From assembly GCA_027356675.1 (NCBI GenBank), contig DAHVXO010000314.1, positions 1 through 8,973 on the forward strand: a stretch of DNA of 8,973 nucleotides. The letters are read 5' to 3'. Below, in pieces: positions 1 to 6,175 of this stretch. The first letter of the stretch is position 1. Every line of letters begins with the position of its first letter. Source of the DNA: Symbiobacteriaceae bacterium (GTDB taxonomy: Bacteria; Bacillota_E; Symbiobacteriia; Symbiobacteriales; Symbiobacteriaceae). A program made the translations under genes and the position numbers. Under the pieces are notes generated by a model. That model searched no databases. It saw nothing but the letters and a program-made list of their open reading frames with translations, and had not been told where the DNA came from.

Positions 1-1351
1 GAATCCCAGTGGCACCGTGACTGCCGAGCACCTTGCCCTCGGAGTCAACCCCGGTCTGGCGGAACAGGAAGATGTCCTGCAGGACCACAACATCACCCTC
101 CATACCTTGCACTTCGGTGATGTAAGTGACCTTGCGGGTGCCATCTTTGAGCCGGGAGAGCTGGACCACCAGGTCGACGGCCGCTGCAATCTGATCACGA
201 ATGGCCTTCACCGGCAGCTCCATGCCGGCCATCATCACCATCGTCTCCAAACGGGAGATCATGTCACGGGGGCTGTTGGCGTGTCCGGTGGTCAGGGAGC
301 CGTCGTGGCCGGTGTTCATGGCCTGGAGCATGTCCAGCGCCTCGCCGCCGCGGCACTCTCCTACCACCACCCGGTCCGGGCGCATCCGCAGGGCGTTCTT
401 GACCAGATGCCGGATCGAGATCTCGCCCTTGCCTTCGAGGTTCGGCGGGCGGGTCTCCAGCGAGACCACATGGTCCTGGCGCAGTTGCAGCTCAGCCGCA
501 TCCTCGATGGTCACGATGCGCTCGTCATCCGGAATGAAGGAGGACAGGACGTTGAGCGTCACCGTCTTGCCGGAGCCCGTGCCACCAGAGACCACGACAT
601 TCAGCCGGGCCTTGACGCACGCCTCCAGGAATACCGCCATGGGCTTGGTCATGGTGCCCCATTCCACCAACTGTTCGATCGTGATGGGCTTCTTGGCGAA
701 CTTGCGGATGGTGATGGACGGACCCCTCAGGGCCAGGGGCGCGATGATGGCGTTGACGCGGCTGCCGTCGGGGAGCCGGGCGTCCACCATGGGGCTGGAT
801 TCGTCGATGCGCCGCCCCAGCGGGGAGACAATCTTCTCGATGACTTGCAGGACCTGAGCCGCTGAGGCGAACTGCACATCCGTCAGGATGAGCCTGCCTT
901 TGCGCTCGACGTAGACCTGGTCCGGTGCGTTCACCATGATTTCACTGACCGACGGGTCGTCCAGCAATGGCTGAATCGGGCCATAGCCGATAATCTCAGC
1001 GTAGAGGTCGGTCGCGATCTGCTCCCGCTCCAGGGGCGGGATTTGCTCTTCCTGGAAAAGCGCCTCGGCGATCTTTTGCTGGACCTCAGAGCGTTGTTGA
1101 TCGGTCATTTCCCGGGTGTTGGTCAGCAGTTTGGCGTCGATCTCCTGAATCAGTCGATGCTGGACCCGGTTCTTCAGTTCGCGCCGGGCTTTGGCCTCAG
1201 GTGTCTCCATTTGCTGTGGCGCCGGCTTTGGACCCTTAAAGGATCCAACCGTGAGGGCGCCGCCGGTCGGCCGGGCGGCAGGGGCCGGCTCCGCCGGACG
1301 GGAGGGCCCCAAACCCTCCTTGCTCTTGATGCGCTCATACAGCGATGTCAC
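1..1351 (-). CDS. cpaF: CpaF/TadA-family Tad pilus assembly ATPase (3' end cut by window edge)
   Basis: This is the hexameric secretion ATPase that powers Flp pilus assembly at the cytoplasmic face of the membrane. I translated 450 codons from a GTG at 1351, preceded by a GGTGAGGTGAGGGG purine run; the start MTSLYERIKS is typical of the family. Residues 1-110 are a variable, proline-rich then helical N-terminal region. The N-terminal ATPase subdomain follows (IGYGPIQPLL at about 121-130, then SEIMVNAPDQVYVERKGRL). The Walker A motif GGTGSGKT is at about 256-263, the Asp/Glu box VTIEDAAELQL at about 280-290, and the Walker B region RPDRVVVGECRGGEALDML at about 324-342. A TTGHANSPRD His box is at about 354-363. 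The reading stays open to base 1, ending GSHGATGI, which looks like the last residues of a normal CpaF, so only a short tail is missing. It lies 29 bases after cpaE in the same operon. TadB/TadC genes would be expected next. Confidence 0.95.
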   Translation of the reverse strand, partial: MTSLYERIKSKEGLGPSRPAEPAPAARPTGGALTVGSFKGPKPAPQQMETPEAKARRELKNRVQHRLIQEIDAKLLTNTREMTDQQRSEVQQKIAEALFQEEQIPPLEREQIATDLYAEIIGYGPIQPLLDDPSVSEIMVNAPDQVYVERKGRLILTDVQFASAAQVLQVIEKIVSPLGRRIDESSPMVDARLPDGSRVNAIIAPLALRGPSITIRKFAKKPITIEQLVEWGTMTKPMAVFLEACVKARLNVVVSGGTGSGKTVTLNVLSSFIPDDERIVTIEDAAELQLRQDHVVSLETRPPNLEGKGEISIRHLVKNALRMRPDRVVVGECRGGEALDMLQAMNTGHDGSLTTGHANSPRDMISRLETMVMMAGMELPVKAIRDQIAAAVDLVVQLSRLKDGTRKVTYITEVQGMEGDVVVLQDIFLFRQTGVDSEGKVLGSHGATGI

Positions 1352-1380
1352 GGTCCCCTCACCTCACCTTTACGAAGCCG

Positions 1381-2643
1381 TTAGAGGAGGCCGAAAAGCT
1401 TGCGGGGCGCTCCGGAAACCAGACGGGGCTTGCTGGTGAGCGCCTGGGGTTCGGCAGGCTTGATGCCTGTCTCGACAGCGGTCACCAGCTTCATGAGCGC
1501 ATCCACCAGTGCACTGTTCTTGGCCCGCTTTAGCACGACGGGGATGCCGGTGTTGGCTGCAGCTGTGGCCGCGTGCCCGTCGGATGGGATCAGGTGGGTC
1601 AGCGGTACGCCCAGGCTCTGGCCGATATCCTCCAGCGTAAGGCCCACGAGGCTGTCCGACCGGTTGAGCACCACCTGGACCTTCTCCTTGGGGTACTCCA
1701 GCCGCTCCAGCAGCACATCGAGCCCCTTGGCCGTCGACTCCAGCGCCGTGATTTCCGGCAGCGTGACCACCAGGATGGTATCCGACTTGTCGAAGGCGAT
1801 CAGGTTCGCCTCCCGGAAGGAGGCCGCGGTGTCGATGATGACGAAATCGTGCGAGGCCCGCAGCGCCTCGATGATCTCGATCAGATAGGGCCTGTTCTGG
1901 TCTGCCCGTCCGCTGCCATCCACTTCCGATGCCAGGTGCGGCAGGGCCGGGGCCGCCAGAACGCCCACACCGCTCTGCGCCTGGCGGGCGAGGACCCGGC
2001 TCAGATGATCGGGGGTGATCGTAGTCAGGAGCCGGCACAGGTCGACGATGCTCGCCTGCGGACGTACGCCCATCATGGTGGCGAGGACGCCAAACTCCAG
2101 ATCCAGGTCAACGGCCGCCACTTTCTTGGCGCCGCCGTTGGCAAGGCCGGCCGCCAGGTTGGCGACCAGCGTGGTCTTGCCGACACCACCCTTGGTGCTG
2201 AAAACTGTGATGACCTTGCCCTGCCGCTTGACAGAAGCCGCGGGGGCCGCCACCAGCATGGGATTGGGGCCAGCAACCGCTGCGGCCTGCAGAGCGCCGA
2301 CCAGTTCTTCCAGCGTGAAGGGCTTGACCAGGTAATCCCGAGCGCCGGCCTTCATGGCCCGTCGCAGGTACTCCTGCTCGCCCTGCACCGAGACGATCAC
2401 GACGCCCACCGGACTCTCCTGCATGATCTTCTGCGTAGCCGTGATCCCATCGAGCACGGGCATGTTGATATCCATCAGGACGACATCCGGGCGGAGACGG
2501 GCAGTCTGTTCCACGGCCTGCTGGCCGTTCTCCGCCTCGCCCACCACTTCAAACTGTCCCGCTTCAAACTCAAGCATGGCCTTGACGGACTGCCGCACCT
2601 GGTAAGCGTCGTCTACCAGCAGTACGCGAATTCTGTCAGCCAC
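1381..2643 (-). CDS. cpaE: CpaE/TadZ-like protein: CheY-type receiver fused to a MinD/ParA-type ATPase
   Basis: Proteins of this family position the Tad pilus machine in the cell. The product is 420 aa. Residues 1-120 form a receiver domain (IRVLLVDDAYQVRQS) with acidic pocket D11/D12, phospho-acceptor D58 in LMDINMP, S85 and K107 in LVKPF, so all residues needed for phosphorylation are present. A linker rich in Ala and Pro (about 120-140) leads to a ParA/MinD domain. That domain has the deviant Walker A KGGVGKTT at 151-158, VDLDLEFG at about 178-185, and a Walker B-like FVIIDTAAS. The start is the GTG at 2643, which has a perfect AGGAGG at 2652-2657 eight bases upstream. An in-frame upstream start at 2724 would overlap cpaB by 65 bases and add a low-complexity basic tail, so I reject it. 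The gene lies 16 bases after cpaB and 29 before cpaF. The receiver could accept phosphate from an unidentified kinase; that is inference. Confidence 0.92.
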   Translation of the reverse strand: MADRIRVLLVDDAYQVRQSVKAMLEFEAGQFEVVGEAENGQQAVEQTARLRPDVVLMDINMPVLDGITATQKIMQESPVGVVIVSVQGEQEYLRRAMKAGARDYLVKPFTLEELVGALQAAAVAGPNPMLVAAPAASVKRQGKVITVFSTKGGVGKTTLVANLAAGLANGGAKKVAAVDLDLEFGVLATMMGVRPQASIVDLCRLLTTITPDHLSRVLARQAQSGVGVLAAPALPHLASEVDGSGRADQNRPYLIEIIEALRASHDFVIIDTAASFREANLIAFDKSDTILVVTLPEITALESTAKGLDVLLERLEYPKEKVQVVLNRSDSLVGLTLEDIGQSLGVPLTHLIPSDGHAATAAANTGIPVVLKRAKNSALVDALMKLVTAVETGIKPAEPQALTSKPRLVSGAPRKLFGLL

Positions 2644-2651
2644 CGGGCGCA

Positions 2652-2657
2652 CCTCCT
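2652..2657 (-). promoter_or_regulatory. Ribosome binding site deciding the cpaE start
   Basis: AGGAGG on the minus strand, 8 bases before the GTG at 2643 and immediately after the cpaB stop codon. It supports the shorter start of CpaE (MADRIRVLLVDD), which places the first receiver beta strand at the N-terminus as usual for CheY-like domains. Confidence 0.8.
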
Positions 2658-2659
2658 GC

Positions 2660-3433
2660 CTACCGGTTCGGTGTTGGCGTCGTTGCGGTCGCTGCGGTAC
2701 TCTGGGTTGCGAACCGCGAATCATTCAGGATGACCCTGCCGACGTCGGCTTCCTTGACCGCCGGCCGCAGCAGGACCTTAATCAGGCCGATCTGCTCCGC
2801 CAGCGCCACCTCGACCGCCTGCTCCGGCTGGAGCGCCAGGGGCAGCGAGGTCAGTTTTGCGACGTCCGCCGATACGGTTCCGCTCTTGGCCGTCCCTGCC
2901 GCCGGACCCTTGCCCAGCACCGGCACCTGCTCGTAGAGAATCCGGCTGGTGGCGGCTGGACGTTCCGGCGGCTTGGCCTGGAGAATCAGCACAAGGTCGA
3001 CCAGGTCCCCGGGCTCGGGAAACCCTGCTACACCCGAGAGCTCATCGATCCGGATGGTCACCGCCCGAGCGCCTTTGGGAATGCGGTAGATCATGCCGCC
3101 CTTGCCCTCCGGGACCACCCGGCTCCTGAGGATAACCTCGCCGGGCTCCAGCTGGACCGTCGTAACTTGACCCACCAGATCCGAGACTGCCGAGAACTCG
3201 GTACCCGTGGCGAAGGCCCTGGGTATCTGCTTGAGTCCCAGGTGCTGCTCCGTGAGCTTGGTGTGAACCGGTACGGCTTCCTTGCCAGTTACCGCCACGA
3301 CGGAGACCATCTCGACGGCCGCCTTTGTGTCAGCAGGCTTGGATTCGGAGAGGACCTGCCTGACGATTAATGTAACGACGAGCCCGATGATTACGGGAAT
3401 CAGGACCAGCCGTAGGATTTTTCCTTTATCCAT
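2660..3433 (-). CDS. cpaB: CpaB/RcpC-family Flp pilus assembly protein (SAF domain)
   Basis: The product is 257 aa, within the usual CpaB size range. It has a short cytoplasmic start (MDKGKILR), one transmembrane segment at about 7-25 (LVLIPVIIGLVVTLIV), then an extracytoplasmic region. That region holds an SAF domain (about 45-110; VVAVTGKEAVPVHTKLTEQH, then LEPGEVILRSRVV) followed by the RcpC-type block IPKGARAVTIRIDELSGVAG and FPEPGDLVDLVLIL. The C-terminus is Thr/Pro rich (TTPTPNR). The ATG at 3433 has GGAGGTG seven bases upstream. In diderm bacteria CpaB works with the CpaC/RcpA secretin; no secretin gene is seen here, which fits a monoderm host where CpaB would act at the membrane or wall. 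It lies 19 bases after the TadG-like gene and 16 before cpaE. Confidence 0.92.
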   Translation of the reverse strand: MDKGKILRLVLIPVIIGLVVTLIVRQVLSESKPADTKAAVEMVSVVAVTGKEAVPVHTKLTEQHLGLKQIPRAFATGTEFSAVSDLVGQVTTVQLEPGEVILRSRVVPEGKGGMIYRIPKGARAVTIRIDELSGVAGFPEPGDLVDLVLILQAKPPERPAATSRILYEQVPVLGKGPAAGTAKSGTVSADVAKLTSLPLALQPEQAVEVALAEQIGLIKVLLRPAVKEADVGRVILNDSRFATQSTAATATTPTPNR

Positions 3434-3452
3434 AGGCGCACCTCCAGCTGAC

Positions 3453-4376
3453 CTATCGCTTCAGTTTTGTTCTGCGCAGGCCGAAATCAGGCGCTGTATC
3501 AGAACTCTCACCTTCGCCTACAAATTTGACGAACCGCCCGACAATCTCGCCCTTGTCAGACCCGTTGTCGATAGCCTGCTCCAGGAAGAACATGCCGAAA
3601 CCGACCACGTGCACCTGCCCTCTGCCGTTGTCGGCGAAGTCCTCGAGGATGGGAACGGCCACCAGCCGCGGCGAGCGACGTGAATGTTCCGCGTATGTGG
3701 CGTAAGGGTCCTGGTTGATGCGGTACTGCACCGCTCGCACAGTAGGGCCGGCCATGTTGCCGGGCTGCGTATCCAGCCAGTCGCCCGCGTGGATCCAATT
3801 GTCGTACCCGTACATCAGGTTCTGTTCGTACATGGAAGCGCCGGATTTGCCCAGCGCCAGGGCGCCATAGTTGCCCGGCGACACGGTGCCGTTCGCTGCG
3901 CCCATCTTGAGATTGACGACCTGTCCGATCTGCCAGTTGGCCCGGGAGACACCCAGCGGGGCCGCGCCCTCGGTTGCGCTCAGATTCTGCGTCACGGCCG
4001 TGGCACTACCCACCACGGGTATGCTGCCGCTGCCGAGCACGCGGGCGAAGGTCATGGAGACGGTTGAGTCAATAGTGATGCTGAGCGCCCGATTATCACT
4101 GTCCACCGTGACTGTGGCGGCTGCGGGGTCGACGTTGTTACGCTGCAGGTAGGTCTTGGCCACGGCAATAGCCTCGTCGGGTGCGGCGGGCAGCGAACTG
4201 GCTCCGGCCAGAGCGGCTGCATCTGCCACTGTGGAGAGCCGTTGCCGCTCCACATAGAGGCGCCCCACATCGGTTCCAAGGGCTGCCAACCCAATCAGGG
4301 CGGTCATCACGACTGCAACGAGCATGGCAATGATCCCGCTCTCCTCATCCTGCAACCGCTGCCAAGCAGCTTTCAC
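3453..4376 (-). CDS. TadG-like pilus assembly protein (TadE/G-like N-terminal domain)
   Basis: The product is 307 aa. It begins with a short polar stretch containing EESG, then a transmembrane helix at about 15-35 (IIAMLVAVVMTALIGLAALG). Next comes TDVGRLYVERQRLSTVADAAALAGASSLP, the hallmark of the Tad_N/TadG N-terminal family. A Gly at position 14 precedes the helix, but the Glu at +5 found in true Tad pilins is absent (the run is G-IIAML), so prepilin peptidase processing looks unlikely. The remainder (about 60-307) is extracytoplasmic, with no von Willebrand A metal motif that I can recognise. The start is the GTG at 4376 with AGGAGGGG five bases upstream. The gene is 11 bases after tadE. 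In Aggregatibacter the TadE, TadF and TadG proteins are required for Tad secretion. The exact role of this homologue is inferred from family and place. Confidence 0.8.
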   Translation of the reverse strand: MKAAWQRLQDEESGIIAMLVAVVMTALIGLAALGTDVGRLYVERQRLSTVADAAALAGASSLPAAPDEAIAVAKTYLQRNNVDPAAATVTVDSDNRALSITIDSTVSMTFARVLGSGSIPVVGSATAVTQNLSATEGAAPLGVSRANWQIGQVVNLKMGAANGTVSPGNYGALALGKSGASMYEQNLMYGYDNWIHAGDWLDTQPGNMAGPTVRAVQYRINQDPYATYAEHSRRSPRLVAVPILEDFADNGRGQVHVVGFGMFFLEQAIDNGSDKGEIVGRFVKFVGEGESSDTAPDFGLRRTKLKR

Positions 4377-4387
4377 AGAAACCCCTC

Positions 4388-4780
4388 CTATTCGACCCGA
4401 GAGGTCAGGGTGGCGGATAGCGGGACCTCGGAGCCGATGATGCCCATCAGGGCCAGCACTTTGTATTTGTAGTCCAGCTTGACGGTGATGTCCGAACCGG
4501 TGGTCCGGCTTCCCGCTGGCGTGATCGTGATGGTGAGGGTTGCCGGATCCAGGGTTGTGGCAGTCAGTTGGGCTCGCTCCGTCACTTCAGAGTCGGCCGC
4601 CCCGGTGATCCCTAGCCGCACAGCCTCACGGGTCGCATGCTGGAGCGTAATCACAGCGTTGGCCATCCGGGCGACGTCCACCAGCCCAATGAGTAGCCAG
4701 ATCAGAACCGGCAGCACCAGGGCCATTTCGACTGTGGCCTGCCCCCGACTGCCGCGCCGTTGTTTCTGGTTCACCTTCAC
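4388..4780 (-). CDS. tadE: TadE-family pseudopilin
   Basis: A 130-aa protein of the TadE/F minor pseudopilin family. Its basic leader (VKVNQKQRRGSRG) ends in Gly13, followed by QATVE with Glu at +5, then a hydrophobic helix (MALVLPVLIWLLIGLVDVA). This is the Tad prepilin peptidase recognition pattern, predicting cleavage after Gly13. The helix is followed by the family signature ARMANAVITLQHATREAVRLG, then a beta-rich C-terminal part with many Thr residues. I chose the GTG at 4780 because GGAGGAGG (4788-4795) lies seven bases upstream. An open frame extends 14 codons further to 4822, but it would read through that site and the preceding hairpin. TadE is probably processed by the same peptidase as Flp. 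It lies 118 bases after flp and starts the tightly spaced tadE-to-cpaF block. Confidence 0.9.
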   Translation of the reverse strand: MKVNQKQRRGSRGQATVEMALVLPVLIWLLIGLVDVARMANAVITLQHATREAVRLGITGAADSEVTERAQLTATTLDPATLTITITPAGSRTTGSDITVKLDYKYKVLALMGIIGSEVPLSATLTSRVE

Positions 4781-4787
4781 ACGAACA

Positions 4788-4795
4788 CCTCCTCC
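4788..4795 (-). promoter_or_regulatory. Ribosome binding site deciding the tadE start
   Basis: GGAGGAGG on the minus strand, seven bases before the GTG at 4780. It lies just downstream of the large flp-tadE hairpin (4805-4843), so translation of tadE can start without unfolding the stem. Confidence 0.75.
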
Positions 4796-4804
4796 CGCTC
4801 CTAC

Positions 4805-4843
4805 GAAGGGGCCGACCGGCATCCCATGCCGGCCGGCCCCTTC
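4805..4843 (-). repeat. Long GC-rich hairpin between flp and tadE
   Basis: An inverted repeat with 18-base arms (4805-4822 and 4826-4843) and a 3-base loop. As minus-strand RNA all 18 positions pair, one of them G-U. No U-run follows, so it is not a standard intrinsic terminator. Given its place directly after the pilin gene, it may stop 3'-to-5' decay of flp mRNA or slow transcription, leaving more pilin than assembly proteins; that is inference. A second perfect 14-bp palindrome, CCTTCCCGGGAAGG (4839-4852), overlaps the base of the stem and could compete with it. Confidence 0.75.
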
Positions 4844-4898
4844 CCGGGAAGGACTCTATGTACCGGTTTCGGATCCCTACCCAAAAAGTTCAGTCGAA

Positions 4899-5093
4899 TT
4901 ACGGCGTGACACCCGGGATGGTCTTCAGAGAGTTGGTGATGCTCGTGAAGATCTGGCCGACCTGGGTCCCGAACAGCGACAGGAGGGCGATCACACCGAT
5001 GGCCACGAGACCGACGATCATCGCATACTCCACCATGCCCTGGCCCTGCTCCTGATCCAGGAGGTTCTTGAGCTTAAGATACAGGTTCAACAT
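4899..5093 (-). CDS. flp: Flp-type (Tad, type IVc) prepilin, major pilin
   Basis: A 64-aa prepilin. The leader of 17 residues (MLNLYLKLKNLLDQEQG) ends in Gly, followed by QGMVEYAMIVGLVAIG. The Glu at +5 next to Tyr is the conserved Flp motif (G, four residues, E-Y), so prepilin peptidase should cut after Gly17 to give a mature pilin of 47 residues. The hydrophobic helix spans about 24-41, followed by a short polar tail (TQVGQIFTSITNSLKTIPGVTP). I prefer the ATG at 5093, with AAAGGA 11 bases upstream. An in-frame ATG at 5105 would add four residues (MRRQ) but has no spacing from that site. It is the first gene of the Tad operon, as in many tad loci. The 118-base gap to tadE contains a stable hairpin. 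No prepilin peptidase gene is in the window. Confidence 0.93.
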   Translation of the reverse strand: MLNLYLKLKNLLDQEQGQGMVEYAMIVGLVAIGVIALLSLFGTQVGQIFTSITNSLKTIPGVTP

Positions 5094-5228
5094 TTGTCTT
5101 CGCATCCTTTCTGGTCTTCAGTGTCTAGGTCCAACCGTCGGGACTTATGTGGGCTCCGTCTTCGTCCAGCGCTCATATTGTTCTCTCTGACTCTAATCTA
5201 TCATCTGCTATGGACCCGCACATCGGGC

Positions 5229-5329
5229 TTGAGGCTCAACTATGGCAGGCATTTCCATGGGACTGCAGCCTTGGGCGCGTGGGTCCTTTTCGGGCATGGT
5301 CCCATGGGACCTGGGACCATAGTCCCATG
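5229..5329. promoter_or_regulatory. Repeat cluster upstream of flp (possible operator region)
   Basis: The 284-base gap between the ATPase gene and flp contains five copies of the hexamer GTCCCA or its complement, at 5258-5263, 5299-5304, 5305-5310, 5312-5317 and 5322-5327. They build a perfect 14-bp palindrome GGTCCCATGGGACC (5298-5311), a 6-bp inverted repeat with a 4-base spacer (5312-5327), a 9-bp inverted repeat (5296-5304 with 5312-5320) and an 8-bp one (5303-5310 with 5322-5329). A separate TTGAGGCTCAA near-palindrome is at 5229-5239. The cluster is 165-240 bases before the flp start. It could be a multi-site operator or a structured RNA. I could not assign a convincing promoter; the AT-richer stretch around 5170-5215 is the likeliest place. 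No gene is seen in this gap. Confidence 0.45.
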
Positions 5330-5336
5330 ACGTACC

Positions 5337-5372
5337 GGGGCCGGTCGGCGCTCATGTGCGTCGACCGGCCCC
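5337..5372 (-). terminator. GC-rich hairpin after the ABC transporter ATPase gene
   Basis: Arms 5337-5347 (GGGGCCGGTCG) and 5362-5372 (CGACCGGCCCC) form an 11-bp stem, and GCGC/GTGC inside the loop can extend it. It starts five bases after the stop codon of the ATPase gene and probably marks the end of the transporter transcript. It lacks a clear U-run on the minus strand, so it may be a weak or factor-dependent terminator, or a 3' stabilising stem. Confidence 0.5.
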
Positions 5373-5377
5373 CGGAC

Positions 5378-6163
5378 TCAGTGTTTGCCGTTGGAAAGTA
5401 AGATTACGTGCGGACTCCCCTCCTCGGGGTGGACGGTCACGCGAACCCTGGAGCCGTAAACTTTGGTGACATTCTCCTCGGTCACTACATCGTGCGGCAA
5501 ACCGTCGGCGAAGACCCGGCCCTCCTTAAACATGACCAGGCGGGTTGCGTACTGGGCCGCCAGGTTCAGATCGTGCAGGACGGCGATGACGGTGAGACTC
5601 TGGTCCCGATTCAGGCGCCGGGTCAGGTCCAGGAGTTCCACCTGATGGGCGATGTCCAGGTGGGCGGTGGGCTCATCGAGGAGCAGTAGGCGGGGCTCCT
5701 GGGCCAGCGCCCGGGCCACCATGACCCGCTGGCGCTCGCCACCGCTGAGCCCAGTCACGAGCCGATCTGCGAGGTGCAGGGTGTCGGTCAGCGCCATGGC
5801 CTGGCAGACCACCTCCCGATCCCAGAGCGACTCACTGTGCAGCGGGGCCAGGTGCGGCAGTCGGCCCATGGCCACCACCTCGGCCACCGTGAACTCGAAT
5901 TCCACGGCGGTCTCCTGCTCAACCACGGCGATATGGCGCGCCAGCTCCCGGGCCCGCATCCGGTAAATATCTTGCCCGCCCAGGGTGATGGCGCCTCCCC
6001 CCGGCCGCAGCGAATGGCTGATGGCCCGCAGCAGCGTGGATTTGCCCGAACCGTTGGGTCCCACCACCGCCACGAACTCCCCCCGCTGCACCCCCAGCGT
6101 GAAGTCCGACAGCACGGGACGGGACCCGTAGCCGCAGGTGATGCGATCGACCATCAGGTACAC
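5378..6163 (-). CDS. btuD: BtuD/FecE-type ABC transporter ATPase, likely cobalamin or corrinoid uptake
   Basis: This 261-aa cytoplasmic protein drives import through the neighbouring permease by ATP hydrolysis. Visible motifs are Walker A GPNGSGKST at 35-43, Q-loop Gln83, signature LSGGERQRV at 139-147, Walker B LLLLDEPTAHLD ending in D163-E164-P165, and the switch His197 (VLHDLNLA). The layout matches the FecE/BtuD/FhuC family of iron-siderophore, haem and B12 importers. The GTG at 6163 follows an AAGGGGGTG run; an ATG three codons later (6154) is a possible alternative. The gene begins 12 bases after the permease stop, so the two are cotranscribed. The substrate is inferred from the cobalamin riboswitch upstream of the permease, not from the ATPase sequence, which does not discriminate substrates well. 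A GC hairpin directly follows the stop. Confidence 0.88.
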   Translation of the reverse strand: MYLMVDRITCGYGSRPVLSDFTLGVQRGEFVAVVGPNGSGKSTLLRAISHSLRPGGGAITLGGQDIYRMRARELARHIAVVEQETAVEFEFTVAEVVAMGRLPHLAPLHSESLWDREVVCQAMALTDTLHLADRLVTGLSGGERQRVMVARALAQEPRLLLLDEPTAHLDIAHQVELLDLTRRLNRDQSLTVIAVLHDLNLAAQYATRLVMFKEGRVFADGLPHDVVTEENVTKVYGSRVRVTVHPEEGSPHVILLSNGKH

Positions 6164-6175
6164 GGGCCCACCCCC

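Noticed and set aside
17..865. Long open frame on the plus strand (282 codons)
   Set aside because: It lies opposite cpaF, whose minus-strand translation has full ATPase motifs. The plus-strand product is His/Gly/Asp-rich low complexity, typical of a GC-rich antisense shadow.
2644..2724. Longer start of CpaE at 2724
   Set aside because: Would overlap cpaB by 65 bases and add a basic, Gln/Arg-rich tail; the GTG at 2643 has an ideal AGGAGG and starts right at the receiver domain.
1573..2733. 386-codon open frame on the plus strand
   Set aside because: Antisense to cpaE, rich in Gln, Arg and His with no domain. The minus strand gives a clear receiver plus ParA ATPase.
5106..5220. Promoter boxes for flp
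   Set aside because: Several partial -10-like (TATGAG, TAGATT) and -35-like (TTGAGC, TTGGAC) hexamers occur, but no pair has both good sequence and 16-18 base spacing, so no promoter is called.
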